Assembly (NCBI RefSeq): GCF_964204645.1
Contig: NC_134034.1
Location: 9,545,414-9,609,413 of the forward strand
DNA: 64,000 nt
Direction of reading: 5' to 3'
Source: Tubulanus polymorphus
Taxonomy: Eukaryota > Nemertea > Palaeonemertea > Tubulaniformes > Tubulanidae
This document shows positions 11,340-63,885 of the stretch, one piece after another. The notes under the pieces were generated by a model. That model had not been told where the DNA came from. It ran no database searches and saw nothing but the letters and a program-made list of their open reading frames with translations. How positions within the stretch are numbered: position 1 is the stretch's first letter; each line of letters begins with the position of its first letter. The translations under genes were made by a program, and so were the position numbers.

Positions 11340-13000
11340 AATTTAGAATTTATTCTTTGTTGCTCTCTTGAAATTTTACAAAGGAAACAATTGATGAATG
11401 TACAAGATAATAAGGTGTCTACTCTTCTCAATCTGTCAACAGTCACCATTCCTCAGGCATCAGCGGCGACACCTATAATTCGTCGCCTGCGCTACTAGAG
11501 ACCGACCATTTATAAGTGTGCCATTTAGCGGAAAGACGGCGCGCGATCCGAGCCTATACATATATATCAGACGAAAACCTCAGGAATGGCGACCACAGAA
11601 ACGCGCAAGAAATAAACGTTGATTATTCGAATCACGAAGCGTGATTGGACCGATTTTTCGTTTAAAAAACATAATAAACAAAAACAGAAGCGACCGTTAC
11701 GCTAAGCCCCGCTCCCTTTCCGTTTGCCCTTTGGTTACAATCAAACCTTTCTCTCTCATTCTCAATCGATTAAAATTATTTGATATTAAAAACACGTCTC
11801 CTCGTTATTTTCCGCTATATTGTTTATATTCCTATCATACCTATTTATAATAATACGTATCAATAGATTTTACACAAAAAAAAACAAAAACAGTCGCGCC
11901 GAATATATCGCCAACAGGATAATGTTTAACTGTACAATGCAGTAGAGAATAATATCATCGATTCTGTACATGGAGAGACCTGCGGAGTCAATCGTCTGAA
12001 TGATTACTCCGCAGGAGAGACAAATACGTGTTCCGACAATATATTCGCGACGTCGACACGACGTCACGCGATCGCGTTCGACGGCCACGGAAGAATTGCG
12101 TAATGACGATGGCCAAAAAACCCGATTATTATTCTTTTTCAGTAGCATTCCGTTTCTCGAGCCCGAACATACGTTATCATAATTATGGTGCGCTTTGAAT
12201 AGATACATATATATACTATTATATTCATATACATATACATATATTTATAAAAGGCTGGCAAAAAAATTTTAAATATTAATTGTGACAATTTTTGATCCCT
12301 TGTGTTGTGTAGTAATAGATAATAATAATAATAATAATGATTAATAATAGAATGTCTAAATATCATCAATGGTTATATTATAATTAATTAATTATTATTG
12401 TTCAGCGTTTTTTATTAGTAGTGAGATAATATTAGTAAATATATTATTAATATTAATATTTTTCAATTAACGTATTTCTAATGATAATAATAATAATAAT
12501 AATAACATTTCACCACGAGCGAAAAGAATGTACAAATTTTCGGTTATTATTTTCAATAATGGTAATAATAATAATAATGATAATACGCATGGATACAACG
12601 GGGGCTTCGACACTGTACAAAAAGATTTCAAAAAATTAACGATTTCATTTTCTGCTGTAAATGTTAGTTTTTTTTCCGCGCTAGTGGTAACAATAGGTTT
12701 TTAGTGCGCTTACGATAATCATAGATTTAATAATAACAGCGACGAACGGGTAAACGGAAAACAAGGCGCGGGACTTAGCGACACGGGATTATACGTACAC
12801 ACTTCCGGTTACGGAAATATCGACAACAGATGGCGGCGACCGACTCGCGAGCGCGCCACCTGTTGAGGAGAAACATTATAACATTTTGCAATTGCGATTA
12901 ACCATTTTTTGCGTGCATTCAAATCAATAGAGATTATATAGTATATATATAATAAGGTATACATAGTGATCCAAGAGACTTTGTACATATATCAATTTTT

Positions 13001-13037
<37 letters not shown>

Positions 13038-13178
13038 ATACAAGTGCAGGATTACATATCATCATTACCGTGTAACAACCTTCATAGTTCAATTGCTAAT
13101 ATCTTAATTAACCAATTAATTATGGGCGTCGATACGATTATTAATTAATTACCATCGTTCGATTAACTAAATTCCAAG
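11340..13178. other. Exon-free block with AT and AAT/ATC microsatellites
   Basis: No coding exon is recognisable. Simple repeats include AAT runs near 12320-12345, 12483-12505 and 12563-12577, and an ATC run at 12999-13036. Isolated CG-rich patches (for example 12720-12860) interrupt AT-rich DNA. It could be intergenic sequence or a very long 3' UTR of the upstream minus-strand gene. Confidence 0.45.
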
Positions 13179-13269
13179 ACTCGGTTTCGCAGTCGTAAGT
13201 TAACTGTTAATTGAAATTTACGGTTAATTTACGACGAGTTAACTCCGCAAACTGCGGAACCGGGTCCCG
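13179..13269. mobile_element. GTTAACTC-family inverted-repeat element
   Basis: The left end GGTTTCGCAGTCGTAAGTTAAC is the inverse of the right end GTTAACTCCGCAAACTGCGGAACCGG with few mismatches. It resembles the 6.97-kb copy. Confidence 0.65.
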
Positions 13270-13388
13270 GGTTTTGTATACGCCGGAGAAAGCCGAAAAA
13301 ACCTTCGCGGGACGTCGAAAGTCGTTTAGCCTTCGGGTGAATACCGCGTACGACAACTTGTGACCACAGCTAGCCGAACCAATACCAG

Positions 13389-13476
13389 AATCCAGTTTCA
13401 CAGTCATAAGTTAAGAGTCAACATAACCAGTTAACTCCGAGTCAAATCTCAACTCAAAACTGTGGATCTGGGTCCA
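13389..13476. mobile_element. GTTAACTC-family inverted-repeat element
   Basis: Ends are TCCAGTTTCACAGTCATAAG and CAAAACTGTGGATCTGGG, inverted relative to each other. It lies next to another copy that begins immediately after it. Confidence 0.65.
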
Positions 13477-13563
13477 GGATCTGGTTCCGCAGTTGTGAGT
13501 TAAAACTAGTTCATCGTCGATACTAAAACTCAAATCTCACCTCACAACCGTGCAACTGGGTCC
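13477..13563. mobile_element. GTTAACTC-family inverted-repeat element
   Basis: Ends are GGATCTGGTTCCGCAGTTGT and ACAACCGTGCAACTGGGTCC. With the preceding two copies it makes a local cluster of three in 400 bp. Confidence 0.65.
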
Positions 13564-14264
13564 AAAGTTAAAACGCAATTTCAATTGTCACAGTGATATT
13601 CGTCTACCAGTAGTTAACTTAAACAGACTTTTAAGCAACTAGCCCCGGATGTTTATTTTCCCGTATGTAACCGTCACGGGGCGGGAATAGGTCAGCGTGC
13701 GCCCTGCAAAAAAACCCCTTGATATCTATTGCATGATCGACGTAACTTAGTAATCGCAACAATTAAACCGACTTCAACACAAAAAAGCGAAAATTTCGAT
13801 AGATTTATTTCGCGTACAAAATAAACAAATTTCGGTTTCGTGATTTTTTCCCTTCATTCCAATCAATTTACAACAATCAATATCATCAATTACTATCATA
13901 ATCGTTTCGTAAATCAATTAATAGGATCGGTACATTCTCGTCGTGTCCACATCGGCCAGTAGGGGGCGTGCTCAGTATAAACACTTAAGAATAATAGTTT
14001 ATTTTTTGTTTAAATGTGAGATTTTATACCATACGTATATACCACTAAACCTGAATTTAAAACACGCCCTGGACCTAGGTTCAATGCGCATGCTGGTTGC
14101 ACCGAACTTAACCTAGGTTGAACATGCGTAAACTAAGATACGCAGTCATAGGTCAGATCTGAAAACAACCAATAGAATTCGTGAGGTGACGCCTCAAAAG
14201 TTCGAGAAGAACGCACGAAAAAACACACAAAGCTGGGATCGGTGGAGCGTATGAGGGGTCGAGA

Positions 14265-14465
14265 ACCTTCTTAGAACTACGTCGAGTCATAGAACTCTGG
14301 AGAGTTCAGGAACTCCCGAGATACTGGATGAATACGTCTGAGAGTCAGAGGAGTCAGTAACTCCTTAGTCTGGGGGGTCAAAAACCCCCGAGAGTCAGAG
14401 GAGTCGAGAACTCCTGTGAGTCAGATGAGTCAAACACTCCCGAGAGTCCAGAGGAGGCTAGAATC
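14265..14465. repeat. 25-bp tandem array of mini-hairpins
   Basis: Units start near 14350, 14375, 14400 and 14426, with looser copies before 14340. Each contains a 5-6 bp stem closed by a short loop, for example GGAGTCAGTAACTCC at 14350, GGGGTCAAAAACCCC around 14374-14388 and GGAGTCGAGAACTCC at 14400. Both sides of the stem change together between units. Confidence 0.7.
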
Positions 14466-14499
14466 TTTGGTAACTAAATAAAGCTTCATGGCACTATAG

Positions 14500-16750
14500 C
14501 AGGGGGGAGGGATTGAGAGGAGACAAGTCTCTATATGAATCTCATTTTATACTATGTGGGAAAGAGAAAAAAAAACAAATTCGGATAAATTTTGATTATA
14601 AAGACACAATACCATACATACATACACACACACACAGCGACAAGGGGCGACCTCTATCTGCAACACTAGTAACTATATTCCATCGTATTTCTTTATGACT
14701 AATTATTAATAATGAATAAACCGGTTAAATAATAGGTGATTACACAATATTATATTATAATTATTGTATATTTGCAAACGTCACTTTCGGAGTTGTTTAG
14801 AACATCCTGTAGCAGACGTTTGTTTTTTGTACCTGAGTTTTATATAATATCAGCACCTGTGGTCATACCACGCCCCCTAGTGGCCCGTAGACAAATCAAC
14901 GCGCGACGACCGATGAAAACACAATTTCATTTTTCGTTACGTTTTAAAAATCAAAGTATTTACAGAAAAGTCAGCGGATCGTAAGTTTCGAACGCGATGC
15001 CTCGGGCAAAAATCTACCGACCAGCTCCCTGCCTTTTCCTGTCCTAGGGCTTTCAAACATTTCGACAAAAATTACAATCCAACTCGAGAACATATCGGTA
15101 AAGATTAATTAGGATATAAACAGACCAAGAATATTGACCACTTATGACTGTAATTGCTAGTTGCTTCTGTATAATATCGAACTATCAGTTACAGCGAACA
15201 ATTAATTTTCTGGTGCCCTGAAGTTCATTGTAACGAGGTTCCACTTCCGAGGTGCTCGCTAAATTCAGAGAGGAGGCCGGGGTGTAAGCACGAAACAGGG
15301 ACCCGAGACTGAACGAACGCAACCGCGATCGCTGACATAGTTTTAACATAATCGCGTTACAGAAATAACAATTTTTTTCATCGTTTAAAAAGAAAAAAAA
15401 AACAAAACGCTGGAAGTTCGACAGGTATAACAAACGTTATGACAAAACGCCCCACAAGAAAATACATTATCATTAATATCAATCATAATAATAATAATTA
15501 TAATAATGATGACAAAGTTAACGGAGCGAGCGAAAAACATTTCTAAAACGCGATAAGATCTTGGTTAGGTCTACAGGCGAGTATTCGGTTTAACGGTCCG
15601 ATGCAATGAACCTAATGAGCTACCGTAACCACCATTATCATCATCTTCCGAAATCCGAATTGTTTGATTCCTGTATAAAGCGCCGCACCCAAAGCGAAAT
15701 ATCCCGTACCGAATTGCAAAATGTTCGGTACAACGCCACGAAGACGCAAGCTCGGCAATAAGCTAATATCTATTTTTTGTTTAATATACGATTATAATAT
15801 AGTTTTGTATGTAATATGGGTTTACGATGCGTATAATAATTATATATATATATTTATTCATTCATATATCGTAGTTAAATTCAATTCAATCGTAACAAGT
15901 TTATTTTCTATTTACAAAACGGAGAAGAATGTGTAAACCTGAGGCGTTGAACCCCCGGAAGAAACGAGCGCGACTGTTCTCGAAGACCGCGCGAACGTAT
16001 AATCGGAAAAGTGGTCGATGTAATCATTTTCGGACTCAACGCCGGACTGAAATCCGCGCGTCGAAGAACAAATCCGATCGTTCGTCGACCACGAACGATT
16101 GAGCGAGATCCGATTCCGAGACTAAATTTCCAATTATTTTCGACGCCGTCTTTTTTTTTTTAATGAAAAAAAAAAAATGAACGACGACGACGAATTCACG
16201 CGCGTAGCTACGTGGAATATTTCGAACGACTGTCCGCGCGACGAAGAAAAACCTCCCCCAAAAAAATAGCGCGTCGCATTATACGAAGCGTTCTTCACGA
16301 AATCATAATAATAATCATGATAATAATAATAATCATAATCATAATCAACTTGTATTTTTTAAGATCCCTGCATTTCGAAGTAATCGATGCTTCACGAATA
16401 AGACACCAGGCGTCACCACAGACACAGTCTCACGTCGGCTAGACGCGGGAAGCATAGTTCGCGAATACATCTATCACGCAATATATTCATATTTTCTAAG
16501 ACCTGATTCCGTTTTTATTTTAAATAGGGCGCGACAAAAAATGTTAGCCGTAAACCGACCAATCGCGTTATCAGCATTTAGTATCACATGACCCGAGGTT
16601 TGTTTTTCATATCATCGTACTTTTTTTGAATAATAATATTTAACATTTCTATTTCGTTTATCAATAATAATCGTAATAATAATAATAATAATAATAGTCG
16701 TAGTACGGTAGATTAAGCTTAAGTCAACTCTGATCATGTCAGAATACACC
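14500..16750. other. Exon-free CpG-containing block
   Basis: No recognisable exon. It contains a CA run (14619-14636), AT and AAT runs near 15490, 15840 and 16675-16696, and a CG-rich stretch at 15940-16300. Frames of 60-82 codons on both strands show no domain and are low-complexity or I/Y/N-rich. Confidence 0.45.
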
Positions 16751-16755
16751 GTTTA

Positions 16756-17443
16756 TCTCACAGATCACCGTTTAACTCAAGAGATAACCGTTTAACTCAA
16801 GAGATAACCGCTTAACTCAAGAGATAACCGTTTAACTCAAGAGATAACCGTTTAACTCAAGAGATAACAGTTTAACTCAAGAGATAACCGTTTAACTCAA
16901 GAGATAACCGTTTAACTCAAGAGATAACCGTTTAACTCAAGAGATAACCGTTTAACTCAAGAGATAACCGTTTAACTCAAGAGATAACCATTTAACTCAA
17001 GAGATAACCGTTTAACTCAAGAGATAACTGTTTAACTCAAGAGATAACCGTTTAACTCAAGAGATAACCGTTTAACTCAAGAGATAACCGTTTAACTCAA
17101 GAGATAACGGCTTAACTCAAGAGATGACTGTTCAACTCTAGAGATAACTGTTTAACTCAAGAGATAACCGTTTAACTCAAGAGATAACCGCTTAACTCAA
17201 GAGATAAAAGTTCAACTCAAGAGATAACCATTTAACTCAAGAGATAACCGTTTAACTCAAGAGATAAAAGTTTAACTCAAGAGATAACCGTTGAACTCAA
17301 GAGATAACTGCTTAACTCAAGAGATAACCGTTTAACTCAAGAGATAACTGCTTAACTCAAGAGATAACTGTTTAACTGAAGAGATAACCGTTTAACTCCA
17401 GAGATAACCGTTTAACTCAAGAGATAACCGCTTAACTCAAGAT
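16756..17443. repeat. 20-bp satellite, about 34 copies
   Basis: The unit AACTCAAGAGATAACCGTTT repeats with an exact 20-bp period and only point substitutions (CCG, CTG, CCA or AAG before TTTAACTC). No indel disturbs the register over almost 690 bp. It encodes nothing. Confidence 0.97.
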
Positions 17444-20400
17444 ATTTTCATGGTCGTGAAAGACCCGACTCGAGCGAATTCTACCGTGCACGGCAATTTT
17501 CATCAACGAAACTTGGAATCACGATCGACTGCTTACTACAATCACCTTCTTCTATTTCATTACAACAACATTTAATCATCATTAATTATCATTTCATCAA
17601 TTATAACTACCAGTTATATTTTCGCTACTACGAATACAATCAATTAATCAATTATCCCGAAAAAGATTCACCGACCCTCACCCGAAAATACGATACAACA
17701 ATTTCACTACCAACTAACATTTTACACGTTAAATCTATTTACAAAGTATCATTCATCATATTATTATTTTTCGCAAACGAATCCGTCTGGGTTAGATAGC
17801 GGTTATCATTTTCGAATTTCAAATCGATCCATCTGTCTGTCCGCGACAGATGCGGCGTACAAGACGACGCGCGGCTGTAATTACGAACAACGCCCCCTAG
17901 CAAGTCGACTGAGCGTTAAAACGAAGGGTTAATATCGTAACGCTAACAGAAAATTCACCCGCGGCGGTAAAAACAACGTCCAAAAATATTGTCTTATTAG
18001 TTAATCAATAAATTCAATCCTGATAGTAACGATTAGCATAGTAACTAATTACACAATCAATTAACTAATTAGTCTATTAACAATGCACGTGCGACTAGGC
18101 ATATTCCGACAAGTCTTCTAAGTTACTTCACCTACAGAGGATAATAGCGTCCACGGCAATGAAAGGGTTAATTGATAAGATCAATATACATATTTACTGT
18201 ATATGCGCGCGCATATATATATTTATATGTATCTATACGTTTTTAGTCAAAATGACTCGGTGCGTTTATAAAACAATAACGAATGGCCACGAATAACATC
18301 AACAGTTTCTAGTTAGTCCTTCTCGTTGAATATAGATGGCATGGTTAAGTATATATCATAGATTGTTTGTTTTTTGAGACAGTTTTTTTAATGCGGCACG
18401 AAACGGGCCAATCGACCGGCTCGAAATACACGTAGTAGTAGTAATTTGCATAAATCTGTACACGCTAGTAAATTCGACTTAAAAACAATATAATCTTACA
18501 GCGCAAAGCCAGTAATAAACCGAGCTCAGAATCGAGAACTGCGGAACTGGATTTTTGTTATCTATCTCGGTAGTATGTTATCATTATCATCATCATCATC
18601 GTTACATCATATATTGTTAATAATAATAATATTTTTAAAAATGAGAGTCCAAACTTTTCGATCGGCGACGACAAAAAATAAACACGTCGCTGCGAATATA
18701 TTACGTCGTATAAAAGAGTCTTTTCTTCCCAGGAGAAAACGATTAATTATAATAATAATAATAATAATTTAATAATAAACGATATTAATTAATATTTTGG
18801 TGTGTGTAGAGCGAGAGAGAAAGAGACATTTATCATAGGTTATCGTTATTATTTTTAACTTCTAAAAATGATACTACTTCGATGACGACTGGCCAGCTGC
18901 GGTCAGACTTTTTCATTTAAATGCACGTTAACACTTTTATCAGATATATTCGTTTTAAATTCATCTAAAAATTTGGCGTTGTACTAAAAACCAATCGAAC
19001 AACTAATAAAAATAATAATAATAATAACAATGATAATAACTACGATTATTAATAATACGTTATTTACTTAATGGACAAAAATATCGGTCATCTATCTTAG
19101 CAACGCTATTCATGTACAACTACTTATAACGACTTAAGGCGCGACATTCGAAAGCCATCTCGGTTAAATTTCATTCTATTCGTTTCTAAGATACAATTTT
19201 AAAAATGGCGAAAAAGTTTTTGAGCGCAAAAAAACTTATTATGTGGAGGTTACACGCGTGATAGTAGTGGTTAGTATGACCGCGGGTGAATTTACGAAAG
19301 TCTAGTTACGATCGAAACCCTTCGTCGTTCGGCGATAACGTTTGTGATAAATCGTCAAGTATTTCGACGGAGCCAGAATACGGTACTGGCGCCACTGGAT
19401 GATCGAGAGACAGTACGAGTACATACCGCCAGATGGCGTGACTAGCAGTCAGTTTTGATTTGGTCTAAATAAGTTTGTTTTAAATTTTTCGACTTTGAAC
19501 TGGATTTCTGAACTGCCGTATCCAAATATTATCTCGCTTACTCAGAAAAAAAAATATATCGGAGTTACTAATCCCTCGATTTTGAACTTCGCAGAAAAGT
19601 CGAAGCGACAGATCCAGGAATGCATCGCTCGCGAACATCGCGACCACCAGGAACGCATTGCTCAGAATAACAGCCACGAATCGGTCGATTTTAAAATCGA
19701 CTAGTCACCTTGCGTCGCGTTTTAAGATTCGAGTTTTTGCGAAAAGCGTTCGTTTCATTATTCACGTTTTTAAAAACATTGCATATTATTTCAACAGACA
19801 AAGACAGTTTTCGTCGAGTCGGACGAAATAATCTTACCCCCGCGCGCGCCGTTAAAATCAAAAACATCAAACCCAGCGAGAAGAATTAAATCGTTAGTTT
19901 TTGTTTTAAAACGAGAAGAAAAGAAAATTGTCATTCTCAACTCGTACGCCCGGTATTCGCGGATTCTAAAGTTCAATTCCGAGATGTTGAACTTTATCAA
20001 ACCGAATACTCTATTTTGTGACTTTTACGACAAAAGCGGAAATTTTCGTTTCATCATTTTTCGCGACCGAATATGTTTCGATATTCCGAAAAACGGTGAA
20101 AATCGAAAAAAAAACTTCGGCCAATCCCTGAAAATTCACGTCGCGCCGGGCGGTCCGGTCAGCGGGGTCAGGCGTACCGTGCTCAAATAATCAGTGTACA
20201 TCGACGACACGTGAAAGAAAAAACAAATTCTCAAATTTTCATCATCGGAAAAAATCAACGATCGACGAGGTCGCGAATAAAACAAACTCAACAAAAAGAG
20301 AAACGAATCGAAATTCCTCGCGCGGCTGAAGCCGAGCATTTCGGCGGCATCGCCGATCTTTCGACGTATTCCTGAAAAAAATGAACCTAACAACGCGGGG

Positions 20401-20990
20401 GAATCTTAATTCTACGATTCGCGAATAATCGACTATTACTCGCGTTTTATGTACACAGTTTTTTCATCATCATCATCATCGTTTTTAATAACATAATTTT
20501 CGCATTTCGAAAAAATGTCGTTTACGTCGGCTTTCGGCGGACGCGTCGTCCGTGATAACTTCTCTCTCGCTCTGTGAATTTCGCGAGCACGGCGTTAAGT
20601 TTCCATCACGAATCTCGCTCGTTGCGGTTTCGTATTTTTCTCACATTTCTTCTTCTCGCGAACGGCTCCCTCTATTTTTGATATCTTGCATGCCTCCGAA
20701 ATCAGGGAGTACCAGATTACTACTACTGTTGCTGCTGCTGTACGAGCGAGAGAGAGAGAGAACTGATCTTCGTGAAGTTGTTGTTGTTGTTTATCGTGGT
20801 GTAAATCATTTTTTTTATATACGTGTATTCTCATTCACAAGTTTATATTTCGGAGGACTTCACTATACGCACACCTGCACATCCGGTCTCTTCTTGCGAA
20901 TACAATATTCTATAATACAATGGAATCTGCGGAAGAGAAAAAAGGCAGAAAACGATTTCATAAAGCGCTCATTTTTTGACGATGAAACAA
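17444..20990. other. Exon-free block 3' of the RBMS gene
   Basis: No exon of a known family is visible on either strand. There are simple repeats (ATC near 18584-18600, AAT near 18750-18768 and 19010-19025, ATC at 20465-20480) and modest CpG content. Transposon-like sequence is notably scarce compared with the RBMS introns. Frames up to 160 codons (20552-21034 plus) run through simple sequence and the start of the 77-bp array and are judged non-coding. Confidence 0.45.
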
Positions 20991-21009
20991 ACCCCCTTGA
21001 TCTAACTCT

Positions 21010-21735
21010 GTCACAGTACAAACCCCTGCCCTAGTAGACACATCCTCCTTCACAGGGATTTGAACCTGATGGCATCATGAGACTGTCACAGTACAAACCC
21101 CTGCCCTAGTAGACACATCCTACATCACAGGGATTTGAACCTGATGACATCATGAGACTCTTGTCACAGTACAAACCCCTGTCCTAGTAGACACATCCTC
21201 CATCGCAGGGATTTGAACCTGATGACATCATGAGACTCTGTCACAGTACAAACCCCTGCCCTAGTAGACATATCCTCCTTCACAGGGATTTGAACCTGAT
21301 GACATCTTGAGACTCTGTCACAGCACAAACCCCTGTCCTAGTAGACACATCCTCCCTCACAGGGATTTGATGGCATCATGAGACTCTGTCACAGTACAAA
21401 CCCCTGTCCTAGTAGACACGTCCTTTTTCACAGGAATTTGAACCTGATGACATCGTGAGACTCTGTCATAGTACAAACCCCTGTCCTAGTAGACACATCC
21501 TCCTTCACAGGGATTTGAACCTGATGACATCATGAGACTCTGTCACAGCACAAACCCCTGTCCTAGTAGACACATCCTCCCTCACAGGGATTTGATGGCA
21601 TCATGAGACTCTGTCACAGTAAAAACCCCTATCCTAGTAGACACCCTCCGTCACAGGGATTTAATGACATCATGAGACACTGCCACAGTACAAACCCCTG
21701 TCCTAGTAGACACATCCTCTCTCACAGGCAGAGAT
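21010..21735. repeat. 77-bp tandem array (box-B-like), copy 1
   Basis: About nine units of roughly 77 bp. Each has CAGTACAAACCCCTGCCCTA, then GTAGACACATCCTCC, then CACAGGGATTTGAACCTGAT and a TGACATCATGAGACTC close. On the minus strand each unit contains GGTTCAAATCC, which fits Pol III box B. Some units lack the AACCTGA part. It lies about 100 bp beyond the RBMS stop codon, so it may be transcribed in the 3' UTR. The same unit occurs at 23.5, 56.1-56.6 and 58.9 kb. Confidence 0.92.
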
Positions 21736-21837
21736 TTGAGCCTAGGTCCAATTTTATGAAAAGGTTTCAGCTTAAAACAGTAAGCTTGAATGAATTGTCT
21801 TCAGGAGACAGAACAGCATTGACTATAAATGAACTTA

Positions 21838-61236
<39,399 letters not shown>

Positions 61237-61419
61237 CTGAAAAATACGAACGAATAAAACATAAGACATTGAATTCAATGTTATTTTGATTTACTGAGTT
61301 TCATCACCGGCACAGAGATTACGTTCATTCAACCCGGTACGTTTCCTTAACCTGGGTGAAGTGTCATATCTACGGGTATCAGCAAAAACACATAAACAGG
61401 ATTTATGACGCTTCTTCAT

Positions 61420-61692
61420 GTATTTTTGGTATCAGTTATCCTAACTAAACCTGGCCCCAGTTTTATAGACCAGTTATCGGAGTTATCTTTACTTTACACG
61501 GCTGTTTCATAGACTGGATATCAAAGTTATCTTCCCTTAAGTTGTGCTCAGTTTTATTTACTGGATATCAAGGTTATCCCTACTAAATCTGGCTCAGTTT
61601 CATAGACTAGATATCAAAGCTATCTTCCCTCAAGCTGTGCTCATTTTTTTACGGACTGGATATCAAAGTTATCCTTCCTTGACCTGAAATTT
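61420..61692. repeat. 48-bp degenerate tandem repeat
   Basis: Five units with TTCATAGACTGGATATCAAA and GTTATCTTCCCTTAAG, upstream of RBMS exon 1. Confidence 0.75.
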
Positions 61693-62009
61693 GCGTTACA
61701 GGCCGCGTATCCCGCGTATCCTTCGATAAACTTCAACCTCGGCCAACCTGCCCGAGCGCCAATCTCAACATCACGAGCAGGAGAATGACGTAAAACTAAT
61801 AGAGGATGGGATCGGATTACTCGTCTTTGAATCCTTTTCCTTAATTAGTCGGTCACAGTCTTTGAAAACCGTAATTAGCACGATATAGGTTTCAGGGAAG
61901 AAGAGAGGCCAGAGAAGGACCTTTGTTTTTTTTCAGAGGCTAGAATATCCACATTTTCCCAATGATATAAATCTTTAACAACACTAAAAAAAGACTCCGA
62001 AAACCAAGA

Positions 62010-62085
62010 CCCAGATACACAGTTGCGAGTTAACTCAGAGTTTAAGTAAGTTCATTTTCGACGAGTTAACTCCGAGATAAATCTA
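62010..62085. mobile_element. GTTAACTC-family element, right end missing
   Basis: CCCAGATACACAGTTGCGAG, TTAACTCAGAGTTTAAG and GAGTTAACTCCGAGATAAAT match the left two thirds of the 6.97-kb element. Confidence 0.6.
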
Positions 62086-62290
62086 ATTGAAATCTTCTTC
62101 AAAACTTTACACACTTCTCGTATATACCTACACAACATACGAACGAAGATGAAAAAATAAATATGCGTAAATCAAACCGACGAGAATTCATTCTTCGACT
62201 TTTAGTTCATCTCTGCGAGATGTAACACGCACCGCTATCCCTCACTCGCCACACAGTACAGCGAAACTACGAACACGACCTTGACCTTAC

Positions 62291-62335
62291 CTTACGGAAC
62301 ATACCGGGAATCACCCGGCATCGAATTCCCTTCAT
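62291..62335 (-). CDS. Candidate RBMS first coding exon (weak)
   Basis: A minus-strand ATG opens 15 codons (MKGIRCRVIPGMFRK) that end at AAG|GTAAGG in phase 0, the phase needed by the exon at 61236. The implied intron is 1,054 bp. The donor region is a tandem GTAAGGTAAGG. The peptide does not resemble known RBMS N-termini, so the true first exon may lie beyond the window. Confidence 0.2.
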
Positions 62336-62339
62336 AATA

Positions 62340-63885
62340 CGCGCGTTTAAGATCGGGGCGCTTCATTTACAACTATTTACTATTTACGCCTGTTCTACGC
62401 AGCGTTGTTCCGTACAGGAGTAGGGTTTTTGTGATTTTTTCTTCCACCCGTCGGGGTATTTGTATATTTTTTTTCCTACTCGTCTCTGACAAAACCGCAC
62501 CGCGGTATATACAATATATATATATACATATGTGCATGTATGTACTACCAGGCGTACCGAATAACCTTTGAGCACTTTCACTATACTGCATTATATGTTT
62601 CCACTATCGCAGGGCCATTATTCGCTTGAATCCTCAAAAAAAAAACCGAAGAAATATTTTTCACTTCGTCTCAAATTTCCACTACTTAAAAAAATTCCAG
62701 TGTCACAATCGCGGCCATTATTCGCCGAAAAAACCTTTTGAGAAAAATTTTTCACTTGTCATCTCAACCATTGAGTCCTTTCACTATGCGCTACATGTTT
62801 TGCCACACTTCAACTCGTAAAACACGTTTCGCCGCAAGATTTGCCTAAACCTGCGAAGAAAAAGCTGGAAATATTTCCACTTGTTCTCATTGGATGACAA
62901 GCTATTCCATACGTTTCGGGATCCACTAGGTCACCGCAATTTTTTTCTAAATCATCTACCCAAAAAAACACCTTTCGAAATACTCGGTTATCTACTTTTA
63001 CTCCTCCCAATCCTTAGCGACTTCATCTCCCGGCCGAACGCATTACGAATCAAATTCGTTCGCGTCTAAATTATTATAAATCCCACTAATGACAAGCACC
63101 GCCCTCTATTGTCGTCGAATTGCGATTACATTTCATTCAACGGGTCGAAAAAAGCAGCCGTAGACAACACCTAAAAATCTTGAAATCTTAAAGAGTTAAA
63201 ATCTCGAAATATAAGATCTTACAACAGGGGTCACCGCGACGTCTCAAAACCGAGCCGACTTTCACGTTTCCGCGTAAAAAACTCAGAAATATAGCATATA
63301 TTTCATTGTCAATGCTATCGTCTTTCATTTGCATGTAAAAGCCTCGACTGTATTTCGCTGAAATACGAAAACGAACCAACGAAGAAATGAATGGAAAATT
63401 GAAACGGCTCTTGACGCACACATGGCCGTAATTCTACTGCAATATGACGTGTGCGTGCGCCTTTCTTAGTAATCGATGAAATAAATTTGAACTTTCCTAT
63501 AGATATCGACAACCGCTCCGCTCGTAACGAGGTCATAAAACTATATTTCCTAACATTCTAATCTTAAAACCCTTTGTGTCACATTTTTGACTCGGACAAG
63601 TCAAGGACATACCGACAACAAGCCGCCAGATGGCGTTGCTAATGATGGATATTAAGATGGGTAAATATCAACAAACAAATTAAATTGTTGCTGATTAAAT
63701 TTAAGTTTAATTTCAAGTTTCAACTTGGAACCTGAACCGACTTATTCCTGAATTCAAATATTTTCAAGCAACAAGCATGGGAAATGATCTCAGGACCTTT
63801 TTTTCATTCATCATTTTTTCAAGCGTTTTGTGTCGATAATTGATTATAAGTGTGAAATGTAGAAGAAATTGAAGCGCCGACAACT
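62340..63885. other. Upstream flank; no gene seen
   Basis: No recognisable exon or named repeat. Two similar segments, near 62600-62650 and 62700-62760, share GCCATTATTCGC and nearby A-rich and TTTTTCACTT sequence. It may include RBMS 5' UTR or promoter sequence. Confidence 0.4.

Noticed and set aside
14958-17745. Three Pumilio-like TGTAAATA sites on the minus strand (14958, 15908, 17737)
   Set aside because: In AT-rich DNA of this length such a count is near chance; not evidence for a 3' UTR.
20552-21034. 160-codon plus frame
   Set aside because: Passes through CTG, GA and GTT simple repeats and ends inside the 77-bp array; no domain.
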